A DNA stretch of 48,235 nucleotides from Propionibacteriales bacterium (lineage in GTDB: Bacteria; Actinomycetota; Actinomycetes; Propionibacteriales; Nocardioidaceae), in contig JAPLCA010000019.1 in NCBI GenBank assembly GCA_026392465.1, positions 1 to 48,235 on the forward strand, read 5' to 3'. Below the pieces are notes generated by a model, which made no database searches, was not told where the DNA came from, and saw only the letters and a program-made list of their open reading frames with translations. The position numbers and the translations under genes were made by a program. This document shows positions 23,439 through 31,299 of the stretch, piece by piece (position 1 is the stretch's first letter; every line of letters begins with the position of its first letter).

Positions 23439-24248
23439 ATGCTTGCGTGCCCTGAGCGCACCACCACCAGTCCTACGCCACTGTCCGTCGACGTCGTCGC
23501 CCGAGGCGACCGTCGGACCCCGGGAGTAGGCTGGAGCACGATGACCGACACCCCAGAACGTTCCGACAGGACCGCGGAGGGCAGCCCCTCGGCGGGCACC
23601 GCGTCCGACCCGTCCGTCGACCTGCTCACCGACGTGGTCGACTACAGCGACGTCGACGTCGCGACCGAGACGCCGGAGCAGCGCCAGGCCCGGTTCGAGG
23701 CCGAGGCGCTCCCGTTCCTGAACCAGCTCTACTCGGCCGGTCTGCGCATGACGCGCAGCCCGCAGGACGCCGAGGACCTCGTGCAGGAGACGTACGCGAA
23801 GGCCTTCAGCGCCTACCACCAGTACAAGCCGGGCACGAACCTCAAGGCGTGGTTGTACCGGATCCTCACGAACACCTACATCAACTCCTACCGCAAGAAG
23901 CAGCGCCAGCCGCAGCAGGTCACCGACGAGATCGAGGACTGGCAGATCGCGGCGGCCGAGGCGCATTCCTCGTCGGGCCTGAAGTCCGCGGAGATGGAGG
24001 CGCTCGAACGACTGCCCGACAGCGACGTCAAGGACGCGCTGCAGGCGCTGCCGGAGGACTTCCGCTACGCGGTGTACCTCGCTGACGTCGAGGGCTTCCC
24101 GTACAAGGAGATCGCGGAGATCATGGGCACGCCCATCGGCACCGTGATGTCCCGCCTGCACCGTGGTCGACGCCAGCTGCGCGAGCTGCTCGCCGACTAC
24201 GCGCGTGACCGCGGCATGGCCGTGGCGAGCGGGGTGAGCGACCAGTGA
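23439..24248 (+). CDS. sigR: ECF sigma factor SigR/SigH type (long form from 23439, short form from 23541)
   Basis: The sigma factor (269 residues long form, 235 short form) controls the thiol-oxidative stress regulon. Region 2 holds [15 protein letters not shown]... [14 protein letters not shown] and the -10 recognition part [19 protein letters not shown]; region 4 holds [44 protein letters not shown]. Two starts are credible. ATG 23439 has a consensus TAAGGAGG and lies behind the SigR-type promoter. ATG 23541 has GGAG and a housekeeping -10 TAGGCT (23527-23532). This is the arrangement known from Streptomyces, with a stable short form and an unstable induced long form. The stop overlaps rsrA by four bases. 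Confidence 0.93.
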   Translation: MLACPERTTTSPTPLSVDVVARGDRRTPGVGWSTMTDTPERSDRTAEGSPSAGTASDPSVDLLTDVVDYSDVDVATETPEQRQARFEAEALPFLNQLYSAGLRMTRSPQDAEDLVQETYAKAFSAYHQYKPGTNLKAWLYRILTNTYINSYRKKQRQPQQVTDEIEDWQIAAAEAHSSSGLKSAEMEALERLPDSDVKDALQALPEDFRYAVYLADVEGFPYKEIAEIMGTPIGTVMSRLHRGRRQLRELLADYARDRGMAVASGVSDQ

Positions 24249-24535
24249 GCGCCGAGCCCACCTCCGCCGGAGGGTGCGAGGGCCCGGACTGCTCCAAGGC
24301 CCTCGAGAACCTCTACCTGTTCCTCGACTCGGAGATCGACAGCGCCAGCTGCGACGAGATCCAGGCCCACATCGACGACTGCAGCGAGTGCCTGACCGAG
24401 TACGACCTCGAGCGTCTCGTCAAGGCGCTGGTGCACCGCTCCTGCAGCGAGGTCGCGCCCGAGCCGCTGCGCGACAAGGTGCTCCTCTCGATCCGCGCCG
24501 TCCAGGTCCAGATCACCGAGTACCGCTCCTCCTGA
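24245..24535 (+). CDS. rsrA: Zinc-containing anti-sigma factor RsrA
   Basis: The 96-residue protein is the redox-sensing anti-sigma factor partner of SigR. The zinc site is Cys16, His42, Cys46 and Cys49; HIDDCSEC is the HxxxCxxC motif of zinc anti-sigma proteins. These residues and Cys36 keep the spacing of Streptomyces coelicolor RsrA (Cys11, Cys31, His37, Cys41, Cys44) with a shift of five. An extra Cys11 occurs at the N-terminus and Cys67 near the C-terminal part. On oxidation a disulfide releases zinc and SigR. GTG start overlaps the sigR stop (GTGA), giving coupled, near-equal synthesis. A strong terminator follows. Confidence 0.93.
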   Translation: MSAEPTSAGGCEGPDCSKALENLYLFLDSEIDSASCDEIQAHIDDCSECLTEYDLERLVKALVHRSCSEVAPEPLRDKVLLSIRAVQVQITEYRSS

Positions 24536-24542
24536 CCACACT

Positions 24543-24578
24543 CCACCGCCCCTCCCCGCCGTCGGGGAGGGGCGGTGG
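24543..24578. terminator. sigR-rsrA operon terminator
   Basis: Perfect 15-bp arms (CCACCGCCCCTCCCC at 24543-24557 and its complement at 24564-24578) around GCCGTC, 7 bp after the rsrA stop. Confidence 0.85.
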
Positions 24579-24641
24579 TGCGTCCGGGGGCTTGTGGGTT
24601 CGCGGGGGTGGCTGTGCCTCGAGGCGGGGTGCGCTTGTTGT

Positions 24642-24715
24642 GGCTTCTTCTCTCGGGTGGGGCTGCGTGGGTGCGGCTTCTTCTCTCGGGTGGGGCTGCG
24701 TCGGCGTGGCTTCTC
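24642..24715. repeat. 33-bp direct repeats, left flank of element A
   Basis: GGCTTCTTCTCTCGGGTGG plus GGCTGCGT recurs at 24642-24668 and 24675-24701, and a shortened third unit begins at 24708 (period 33 bp). Related units in reverse orientation flank the right side of the element. Confidence 0.75.
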
Positions 24716-24726
24716 GTCGACCTGCG

Positions 24727-25178
24727 CTCCGAAAGGGCCTCGACCGGGCGGCTGGGCGGGGGCCGGCTTCGGATCTCGGGCTGTGGCTCCCGCGGTGGAC
24801 GCAAGTATCTGCGTTCGTGCGCTGGGGCTCGAAGGCTTCTGCGTTTGCTACGGGATCCCGTCGTGAACGCAGAAGCGTTCGACCTCAATCGCGTGAATGC
24901 AGAATCTTGGGTGCCCTTTGCGTTGGGGGGACGAAGGATTCTTCCTTCTCGTGGACCGTTCCACGAGAAGGAAGAATCCTTCGCGCCCCTTGCCCCCTGA
25001 GCGGTGGATGCGTCACCTGAAGAACGCTCAGAAGGTGGCAGATCCACCGCCGGCACGCGCAAACGCAGCATCTTGGGCCAATCGCGCACAAAGGAAGAAT
25101 CTTGGGTGCAACGCGGGCCACAGCCCGAGAACCCAGCCCCGCACCGTTGCCAGCCGCCCGGTCGAGGCCCTTTCGGAG
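24727..25178. repeat. 452-bp compound palindromic element, copy A
   Basis: The element is bounded by a perfect 29-bp inverted repeat beginning CTCCGAAAGGGCC, with a second inner pair around TCTCGGGCTGTGGC. The middle has a perfect 24-bp-arm hairpin (24932-24955 / 24960-24983, loop CCGT). Further hairpins include CTGCGTT/AACGCAG with an inner ACGGG/CCCGT, and GCGGTGGAT/ATCCACCGC. No coding region with normal codon use is visible on either strand. It aligns end to end, without net length change, with the reverse complement of 47697-48148. It lies between the rsrA and bL37 terminators. Confidence 0.85.
24932..24983. repeat. Perfect 24-bp-arm hairpin at the centre of element A
   Basis: CGAAGGATTCTTCCTTCTC continuing to GTGGA pairs perfectly with its complement across the 4-base loop CCGT. 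The arms are unchanged in copy B. Confidence 0.9.
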
Positions 25179-25187
25179 ACCACCTCC

Positions 25188-25320
25188 ACGAGAAGCCGCG
25201 CCAGCGCAGCCCCACCCGACCGACAACCCGCACCGACGCACCCCCCCCACCCGAACGAGAAGCCACACCACCGCACCCCCGGCAGAACGAGAAGCCGCAG
25301 CAGCGCAGCCCCAGCCGACC
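25188..25320. repeat. Degenerate short repeats, right flank of element A
   Basis: Units starting ACGAGAAGCC (near 25188, 25254 and 25287) followed by CGCAGCCCCA and CCGACC are reverse complements of the left-flank units, so the flanks mirror each other. Confidence 0.65.
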
Positions 25321-25338
25321 ACGCGTCCCCGGACGCGA

Positions 25339-25374
25339 CGAAGCCCCCGCCGGCGTGGGCCGGTGGGGGCTTCG
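25339..25374. terminator. Terminator of the bL37 gene
   Basis: CGAAGCCCCCGCCGGC (25339-25354) pairs with GCCGGTGGGGGCTTCG (25359-25374), 16 bp with one G-T pair, 28 bp after the bL37 stop on the minus strand. Confidence 0.75.
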
Positions 25375-25402
25375 ATCGTCTGCGCTCGCGGGGAGCGTCA
25401 GG

Positions 25403-25477
25403 TCACGCGTTGGGGCGCTTGCCGTGGTTGGCGCCCTTCTTGCGACGCGCGCGGCGCTTGCGGCCGGTCTTACCCAT
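25403..25477 (-). CDS. 50S ribosomal protein bL37 (24 residues)
   Basis: The 24-residue product MGKTGRKRRARRKKGANHG plus KRPNA is extremely basic and ends in ANHGKRPNA, as does the small ribosomal protein bL37 first seen in mycobacterial 50S structures. ATG at 25477 is preceded by GAGGAGGACC, a strong ribosome-binding site, and the gene has its own terminator. In the ribosome this peptide occupies a pocket in 23S rRNA. It is easily missed because of its length. Confidence 0.85.
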   Translation of the reverse strand: MGKTGRKRRARRKKGANHGKRPNA

Positions 25478-25555
25478 GATGGTCCTCCTCAGACGTCCAG
25501 CGTCCATGGTCCCACACGGGGCCGTCGGGGCGGCACACGCCCTGGGAGCATGCGG

Positions 25556-25924
25556 TCACGGGGTGGGCAGGCGCGACAGGAAGCGTTCCCGGTCGACGAC
25601 GACGCGCCGCACCTCCCCGTGGGCGACGATCGTGCCGTGGGCGTCGTGCGCGGCGACCCGGAACCGCAGGAGCCGGCCGTCCTCGTAGGTGACGTCGGCC
25701 GTCGCGGTCACCGTCGCCCCGACCGGGCTCGCCGCCACGTGCTCGACCTCGACGCGGGTGCCGACGCTCGTGCGGTGCTCCTCCAGGTCGAGCGCGGCGC
25801 ACGTCGCCTCCTCGAGCCAGGCGAGCAGGCGAGGGGTGGCGAGCACGGCGAGGTCGCCACTGCCCAGGGCGGCTGCGGTGTCGGCGTCGCCCACCACGTG
25901 GGTGACGGTCGCGGTGCGGGGCAT
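25556..25924 (-). CDS. Hotdog-fold thioesterase (FlK-like)
   Basis: The 122-residue protein looks like the thioesterase group related to fluoroacetyl-CoA thioesterase FlK. LATPRLLAWLEEATCAALD carries the conserved helix with a Glu in the position used for catalysis, SVGTRVEVEHVAASPVG the next strand, and LLRFRVAAHDAHGTIVAHGEVRRVVVD the C-terminal strands with a conserved His/Asp stretch. Many relatives act on other acyl-CoAs, so substrate is open. Start ATG 25924 has AGGAGGACCC. It sits 30 bp after the ABC transporter gene pair on the same strand and may be co-transcribed. Confidence 0.8.
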   Translation of the reverse strand: MPRTATVTHVVGDADTAAALGSGDLAVLATPRLLAWLEEATCAALDLEEHRTSVGTRVEVEHVAASPVGATVTATADVTYEDGRLLRFRVAAHDAHGTIVAHGEVRRVVVDRERFLSRLPTP

Positions 25925-25954
25925 GGGTCCTCCTGGGTCGTCGGGCGGGTCGGC

Positions 25955-27736
25955 TCAAGCCTGCCCGACGGGCTGCTCTCCCGTGTCGGACCACGCCGCC
26001 CACAGCTGCGCGTACCGGCCGCCGGCGCGCAGGAGCGCCTCGTGCCGCCCCTCCTCGACCACGGCACCGTCCTCCATAACGAGCACCCGGTCGGCGGTAC
26101 GGGCCTGGGTGAGCCGGTGCGCGATGACGAGCGCCGCGCGCCCCCGCGTGACGGCCGAGGCTGCCTGCTCCAGCTCGCGGGCACCGGACGACCCGGCCTC
26201 CGCCGTCGCCTCGTCGAGCACCACCACCTGCGGGTCGAGCAGGGCGACGCGGCTGAGCGCGAGCTGCTGCGTCTGCGCCGGCGTCAGAGGGTGCCCGAGG
26301 TCGCCGACGACGGTGTCGAGGCCCTGGGGGAGCGTACGGGCCCAGCCTGCGGCGTCGGTGGTCTCGAGCGCCCGCCACAGGGCCTCGTCGTCCGCGTCGG
26401 CCCGGGCGAGCAGCAGGTTGTCGCGCAGGCTGCCCGCGAAGACGTGCACCTCCTGCGACACGAGCGCCACGTGACGACGCACGACGGGCTCGGGCGCCGT
26501 GGTCACGTCGAGGGCGCCGAGCCGGACGCGGCCCCCGGTCGGGCGCAGCGTTCCGGCCGCGATGCCTCCGAGGGTCGACTTGCCGGCGCCCGTGGCCCCG
26601 ACGACGGCCACGTGCTCGCCGGGGCGGATCGTCAGGTCGATCCGAGCCAGCACGGGGCGGCCGGTCTCGTACGCGTGGTGCACCCCCTGCAGCGTCAGCA
26701 CCGGCTCGGGCCCGGCGTCGACGGGCGCGACGTCGCGCGGCGGGATGAGTGCCACCCCGGCCAGGCGCGCGAGGGCGGCACCGCTGGCCTGGGCGGCGTC
26801 GAAGACGTACAGCACCGCGCCGATCGGGTTGAACAGGCGGTGGAAGAAGAGGGCAGCGGCCGTCGCGTCGCCGACGCTGGCCGAGCCGGTGCTGACGAGG
26901 GCGTACCCGGTCGCCAGCACGACGACGAGCCCCACGCACTCCGACGCGTTCATGCGTGCCCCGAGCCGCGTGTACAGGCGGAACACGTCGAGCGTGATCG
27001 CCACGGCGTCGCCGGAGCGTCGCTCGACCCGCTCGAGGGCGACGTCCTCGACGCCGAACGCCCGCAGCGTGGGTGCGTCGCGCACACCCGTCACGAGCAC
27101 CTCGGCCCGCGCCCCCTCGGCCGTGCGCTCGGCGCGGTAGAACGGGATCGAGCGCGGCAGGTACCAGCGCATGCCGAGCACGTAGCCAGGGGCGGCAGCC
27201 AGGCCCGCGAGGCCCAGCCGCCAGTCGAGCGTGAAGAGACCGCCGACGGTGAAGGCGATCGCCGACACCGACGTGAGGAGCATCGGGATCGCCTCGTCGA
27301 GGGACTCGGTGACGCGCCGGACGTCGTCGCCGACGCGGCCGAGGACGTCGCCGACGCCGGCGGCCTCGAGCTGCTGGGAGTCGAGGTGGAGGGCACGGTC
27401 GAGCACCTCCTCGCGCAGCTCGGCCAGGGCGGGCGCGACCGTCCTCGCGAGCGCGGCCGTCGACACGGTGGTCGACACCGCGGCGACGACCGCGGCGGCC
27501 AGCATGACGCCGACCGGCACGAGCACGTCGGTGAAGCTGCCGTCGTCGCGCACGACGTCGACGACGCGGCCGATCATGAGCACCGGCACGATGCCGGCGA
27601 ACCCGGTCACGAGGAAGGCCGTCACGGTGAGCGCCAGGCTGCCCCGCCGGGCACGCAGCAGACGCCAGGCGACGCGCGTGGTGCTGCGACCGTCGGCGAC
27701 GGGCAGCAGCTGGTCGGCCTGCGGGGTCGGGCTCAT
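25955..27736 (-). CDS. ABC transporter subunit 2, fused membrane and ATPase domains (degenerate signature motif)
   Basis: The 593-residue half-transporter has six membrane spans (residues ~35-320; for example LALTVTAFLVTGFAGIVPVLMIG) and a C-terminal ATPase domain. Walker A GATGAGKST (~380) and Walker B VVVLDEAT (~500) with H-loop IAHR are intact, but the signature motif reads LTPAQ instead of LSGGQ. With its partner this makes one consensus and one degenerate ATP site, typical of heterodimeric type IV ABC systems such as IrtAB, TM287/288 or CydDC. The ATG at 27736 overlaps the partner's stop (ATGA). A DtxR/IdeR box upstream of the pair suggests iron-linked control, so siderophore or heme-related transport is plausible; direction unknown. 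Confidence 0.85.
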   Translation of the reverse strand: MSPTPQADQLLPVADGRSTTRVAWRLLRARRGSLALTVTAFLVTGFAGIVPVLMIGRVVDVVRDDGSFTDVLVPVGVMLAAAVVAAVSTTVSTAALARTVAPALAELREEVLDRALHLDSQQLEAAGVGDVLGRVGDDVRRVTESLDEAIPMLLTSVSAIAFTVGGLFTLDWRLGLAGLAAAPGYVLGMRWYLPRSIPFYRAERTAEGARAEVLVTGVRDAPTLRAFGVEDVALERVERRSGDAVAITLDVFRLYTRLGARMNASECVGLVVVLATGYALVSTGSASVGDATAAALFFHRLFNPIGAVLYVFDAAQASGAALARLAGVALIPPRDVAPVDAGPEPVLTLQGVHHAYETGRPVLARIDLTIRPGEHVAVVGATGAGKSTLGGIAAGTLRPTGGRVRLGALDVTTAPEPVVRRHVALVSQEVHVFAGSLRDNLLLARADADDEALWRALETTDAAGWARTLPQGLDTVVGDLGHPLTPAQTQQLALSRVALLDPQVVVLDEATAEAGSSGARELEQAASAVTRGRAALVIAHRLTQARTADRVLVMEDGAVVEEGRHEALLRAGGRYAQLWAAWSDTGEQPVGQA

Positions 27737-29466
27737 CGGTCGACCGCCTCGCGGTAGTCGGCGTCGCGCAGCAGGTCTGCGTGCGTGCCCTGGGCGACCA
27801 CGCGTCCCTCGCGGACGACGAGCACGCGGTCGGCGGCGCGCAGCAGGGCGGGGCTGGAGGTCAGGACGAGCGTGGTCCGGCCGGTCCGGAGGCGTCGCAC
27901 GCCCTCGGCGACGGCCTGCTCGGTCACGGCGTCGACGGCACTCGTCGGGTCCTGCAGCACGATGACGGGCCGGTCGGTCGCCAGGGCACGCGCCAGGGCG
28001 AGCCGCTGACGCTGGCCACCGGAGAGGCTGCTGCCGCCGGCACGGACCGGTCGGTCCAGGCCGTCGGGGTGGAGGCGGACCACGTCGTCGGCTGCCGACG
28101 CGGCGAGGGCCGGGGCGAGCGCGCCGTCGTCGTGCTGGCCGCCAGGGTCGACGGTCGTGCGCAGCGTGCCCTCCGTGATGCCGCCGTGGTGCGAGACGAC
28201 GAGCAGGTGACGGCGACGTCCGGCCACGGACAGCTCCGCGAGCTCGACGTCGCCGAGACGTGCGCGGCCCGAGACGAGGTCGAGGTCGCCGGAGAGCAGC
28301 GCCACCAGGGCGTCGGAGACGGCCGGGTCGTCGACGGCGACGGCGACCAGCTCGTCGTTCCGCAGGTGCAGGCTGAGCCCGGCCAGCGGACCCGCCGTCA
28401 CGTCCTCGAGCACGAGCTCGGGCCGGTCCTCGCTGGGGGTCCGCCCGCCCGGCGCGAGGATGCGCGGCGTGGCGAGGAAGTCGACGATCCGCGCGGCCGA
28501 CGCCCGCGACGCCGCGAACTGCGCGCTGACGTCGCCGAGGCCGCGCAGCGGCTCGGCCAGGAACTGCGTGAGACCCACGAGCGCGATGAGCTCGCCGAGG
28601 CTGATGTCGCCGTCGAGCGCGCGACGTCCGGCGAGCAGCGCGACCGCTGCGAGCAGCAGCCCGCTGAGGGCGGTCGTGAAGCCGTCGAGGTAGCCCCACG
28701 ACCGGGCGACGGCGACCGTGTCGTCGCTCGCCCGGGTGCTGGCGACGCGGTAGCGGCGCAGCGCGACGTCCTCCCCGCCGATCCCCTTGAGCGGACGCAG
28801 ACCCTCGAGCAGGTCGGCGGCCAGGCCGGAGGCGGCAGCCGTGCTCTCCTGCTGCCGGGCGGTGCGGCGCGCCACCAGCGGCGCGAGGGCCTGGATCGCG
28901 ACGAGCACGGCCGGGACCCCGAGCAGGATGAGCAGACCCAGCACGACGTCGACGCGGAGCACGTAGGCGGCCGTCACGAGCACGGCCACGAGGGACGCGA
29001 TCGCGTAGCCGAGCTGGTGCAGGGCCATCGGCACGAGGTCGGCGTCGGACGTGGCGATGGAGAGCGTCTCGCCCGCGAGCCGGTCGGTGCGCGCCCCGCG
29101 GGGATGCAGCACGTGCCCGGCGACCTCGACGCGCAGCGCGTGCGCCTCCCGCTCGATGCCCTGCTTGATGAAGCGTGCGCCGTACCGGTAGCCGTTGCTG
29201 AGCACGACGAAGAGCGCGACGAGCACACCGAGCGTCCACGCGAGGTCGCCGAGACCGCCGCCGTCGACGGCCTGGTCGACGACGAGCCCGATGACGACGG
29301 GCACGAGCGTCTCGCTGAGCTGCCACAGGGTCAGCAGGGGATAGCCACGGCCGAGGTCGCGTCCGTTGCGGCGTAGCGCGCGGCGCAGCAGGGCGCCCGC
29401 GGTGGCCGGGGCGCTGGTCGGTGCGTCGGGCGACTCCGTGCTCGTGTCGCGTCCGCCTCGTCCCAT
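27733..29466 (-). CDS. ABC transporter subunit 1, fused membrane and ATPase domains (degenerate Walker motifs)
   Basis: The 577-residue half-transporter has about six spans (TLGVLVALFVVLSNGYRYG, IASLVAVLVTAAYVLRVDV and others) and a C-terminal ATPase domain. Its Walker A has decayed to VAVDDPAVSDAL (~370) with no GKS/T. Walker B reads VIVLQDPTSAVD, and the H-loop His is missing (LVLTSSPALL). The signature LSGGQRQRLALARALA is perfect. This is complementary to the partner subunit, so only one ATP site should hydrolyse. ATG at 29466 has no Shine-Dalgarno sequence; TAACCT lies 7 bp upstream, consistent with a leaderless transcript. Confidence 0.85.
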   Translation of the reverse strand: MGRGGRDTSTESPDAPTSAPATAGALLRRALRRNGRDLGRGYPLLTLWQLSETLVPVVIGLVVDQAVDGGGLGDLAWTLGVLVALFVVLSNGYRYGARFIKQGIEREAHALRVEVAGHVLHPRGARTDRLAGETLSIATSDADLVPMALHQLGYAIASLVAVLVTAAYVLRVDVVLGLLILLGVPAVLVAIQALAPLVARRTARQQESTAAASGLAADLLEGLRPLKGIGGEDVALRRYRVASTRASDDTVAVARSWGYLDGFTTALSGLLLAAVALLAGRRALDGDISLGELIALVGLTQFLAEPLRGLGDVSAQFAASRASAARIVDFLATPRILAPGGRTPSEDRPELVLEDVTAGPLAGLSLHLRNDELVAVAVDDPAVSDALVALLSGDLDLVSGRARLGDVELAELSVAGRRRHLLVVSHHGGITEGTLRTTVDPGGQHDDGALAPALAASAADDVVRLHPDGLDRPVRAGGSSLSGGQRQRLALARALATDRPVIVLQDPTSAVDAVTEQAVAEGVRRLRTGRTTLVLTSSPALLRAADRVLVVREGRVVAQGTHADLLRDADYREAVDR

Positions 29467-29471
29467 GCGAG

Positions 29472-29490
29472 TGAGGTTAGCCTAACCCGT
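29472..29490 (-). promoter_or_regulatory. DtxR/IdeR-type iron box overlapping the promoter
   Basis: TGAGGTTAGCCTAACCCGT matches 15 of 19 positions of the consensus TTAGGTTAGSCTAACCTAA, including the entire AGGTTAGSCTAACC core. The -10-like TAACCT of the ABC operon (minus strand, 29479-29474) lies inside it, so binding of the iron-loaded repressor would block transcription. Confidence 0.75.
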
Positions 29491-29531
29491 CGTCGCACCG
29501 ACCGCCGGTCGCGACGACGGCGGGCGCTGGC

Positions 29532-31289
29532 TCACACCCCGTGCGTGGTGCGCGGGTACTCCGCGGACACGTCGGTCATGACGTTCACGAGGTATGGCAC
29601 GCCCGACGCGAACGCCCGGTCGAGCGCCGGGCCGATCTGGGCGGGGTCGGTGACCATCTCGCCCCCGCCGCCGAGGGCGGTGACGACCTGGTCGTAGCGC
29701 GTGTTCGGTGCGAGGTCGGCGGCGACGTCGTAGCCGTAGAGCATCTGCATGGGACTCTTCTCCAGGCCCCAGGCGGAGTTGTTGCCGACGACCATGACGA
29801 CGGGCAGCCGGTGGCGCACGAGCGTGTCGACGTCCATGAGCGACATGCCGGCCGCGCCGTCGCCGAACAGCACGACGACCTGGCTGGAGGGTCGCGTGAT
29901 GCGGGCCGCCATGGCGGCGCCCATGCCGGCGCCGAGGCAGCCGTAGGGGCCGGGGTCGAGCCAGCCGCCGGGCCGCTGGGGCTCGACGAACTTGCCGGCG
30001 AAGGAGACGAAGTCGCCGCCGTCGCCGATGACGACGGCGTCGTCGGCGAGGCGGGGGAGCAGCTCGCCGTAGATCCGCGCCGGGTGGATGGGGTCGCTGG
30101 ACGACGCGAGGAGGTCGACGTCGCGGGCGGCCGCGGCGGAGACGAGGTCCTGCAGCTCGCCGAGCCAGGACGACCAGTCCGGGCGGGAGCCCGACGCGGA
30201 CTGGAGCGCGGCGAGGACGCCGTCGAGCACGAGCGTCAGGTCGCCTGCGGCCGACGCGGCGAGGTCGGCGTGGGTCGAGAGCTGGCCGGGGGAGTCGGCG
30301 AGGTGGACGACCTGCGCGGGCGTCGCGCCGTCCTTGCCGCCGAACACGCCGTAGCCGAGGCGGAAGTCGAGCGGGGTGCCGGCGACGACGACCAGGTCGG
30401 CGCCGGAGAAGGCCGCCGAGCGGGCCTTGGTGACGAGCTGTGGGTGGCCACCGGGCAGGAGGCCGCGACCCATGCCGTTGGCGATGACGGGGATGCCGGT
30501 CTCGGCGGCGAACCGCGACGCGGCGTCCTCGGCGCGGTCGGCCCACACGTCGGTGCCGAGGACGAGCACGGGGCGGCGAGCGTCCTGCAGGAGCCGAGCG
30601 ACGCGGGTCAGGTCGTCCTCGTCCGGCTGCAGGGGGGACCGGTCGGGACCGGTGGCGGTGCCGAGGGGCCCGGAGTTGAAGAACTCGTCCATCGGGACGT
30701 CGACGAACGTGGGTCCGCGGTGCGAGGAGCCGGCGCGGGTGAAGGCCTCGTGGACGGTGGGGGCGATGTCGGCGAGCGTGTGCGCGGTGGCCGCCCAGGT
30801 GGAGACGGTCTCGAAGATCGGGGGGTGGTCGAGCTCCTGGAGGGTCCCCATGCCCCAGCGGGCGGCCGGGGCGCGACCGCCGACGACGACGAGCGGCGAG
30901 CCGGCGAAGTGCGCCTGGGCGACCGGGCTGACGCCGTTGGTGACGCCGGGGCCGGCCGTGAGGACGGCGAGGCCGGGGGTGCGGGTGAGCTTGCCGACGG
31001 CCTCGGCGGCGAAGACGGCGGTCGGCTCGTGCCGGACGTCGATGATGGGCATCGGGTTGGCGGCGGTGACGGCGGCGTCGTACATCGGGAAGACGTGGGC
31101 ACCGGAGAGCGTGAACATGGCCTGTACGCCGTGGGCGCGGGCCACCTCGAGCGCGTGGACGCCCCCGTGCGCGGAGCGCACATGGTCTGCACCGTGCGCG
31201 GAGCGCACATCGTCTGCACCGTGCGCGGTGGCTGCGGAGCTCCCGCCGTCGGTGTCGGGGGTGGTCGCGGACTCGTCGGTCTGTGACAT
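29532..31289 (-). CDS. Thiamine-diphosphate enzyme, acetolactate-synthase-like large subunit
   Basis: The 585-residue protein has the three domains of the POX/AHAS family: PYR domain with catalytic Glu88 in RHEPTAVF, a central Rossmann-like domain ([17 protein letters not shown]...), and the PP domain with the ThDP-binding [18 protein letters not shown]...NN motif. AHAS-like features dominate, but ilvN and other ilv genes are absent, so a role in acetolactate synthesis is uncertain; other 2-oxoacid chemistry is possible. The N-terminal ~45 residues are an extension with a 9-residue in-frame repeat (ADDVRSAHG / ADHVRSAHG). It starts at ATG 31289 and lies 10 bp after the DUF2785 stop. Confidence 0.82.
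   Translation of the reverse strand: MSQTDESATTPDTDGGSSAATAHGADDVRSAHGADHVRSAHGGVHALEVARAHGVQAMFTLSGAHVFPMYDAAVTAANPMPIIDVRHEPTAVFAAEAVGKLTRTPGLAVLTAGPGVTNGVSPVAQAHFAGSPLVVVGGRAPAARWGMGTLQELDHPPIFETVSTWAATAHTLADIAPTVHEAFTRAGSSHRGPTFVDVPMDEFFNSGPLGTATGPDRSPLQPDEDDLTRVARLLQDARRPVLVLGTDVWADRAEDAASRFAAETGIPVIANGMGRGLLPGGHPQLVTKARSAAFSGADLVVVAGTPLDFRLGYGVFGGKDGATPAQVVHLADSPGQLSTHADLAASAAGDLTLVLDGVLAALQSASGSRPDWSSWLGELQDLVSAAAARDVDLLASSSDPIHPARIYGELLPRLADDAVVIGDGGDFVSFAGKFVEPQRPGGWLDPGPYGCLGAGMGAAMAARITRPSSQVVVLFGDGAAGMSLMDVDTLVRHRLPVVMVVGNNSAWGLEKSPMQMLYGYDVAADLAPNTRYDQVVTALGGGGEMVTDPAQIGPALDRAFASGVPYLVNVMTDVSAEYPRTTHGV
31167..31220. repeat. 27-bp in-frame tandem repeat in the ThDP enzyme gene
   Basis: Two units of 27 bp (31167-31193 and 31194-31220), differing at one base, start GTGCGCGGAGCGCACAT; a partial third unit follows. 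The unit length is a multiple of three and encodes the 9-residue repeat near the N-terminus. Confidence 0.9.
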
Positions 31290-31299
31290 GGCTCGCACG

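Noticed and set aside
24642..24715. 33-bp repeats as a CRISPR array
   Set aside because: The units are adjacent without unique spacers, and no cas genes are in the window.
24727..25178. Several overlapping open frames in all directions across element A
   Set aside because: They carry palindrome-derived repeats such as RRILPSRG in several frames, without codon bias or ribosome-binding sites.
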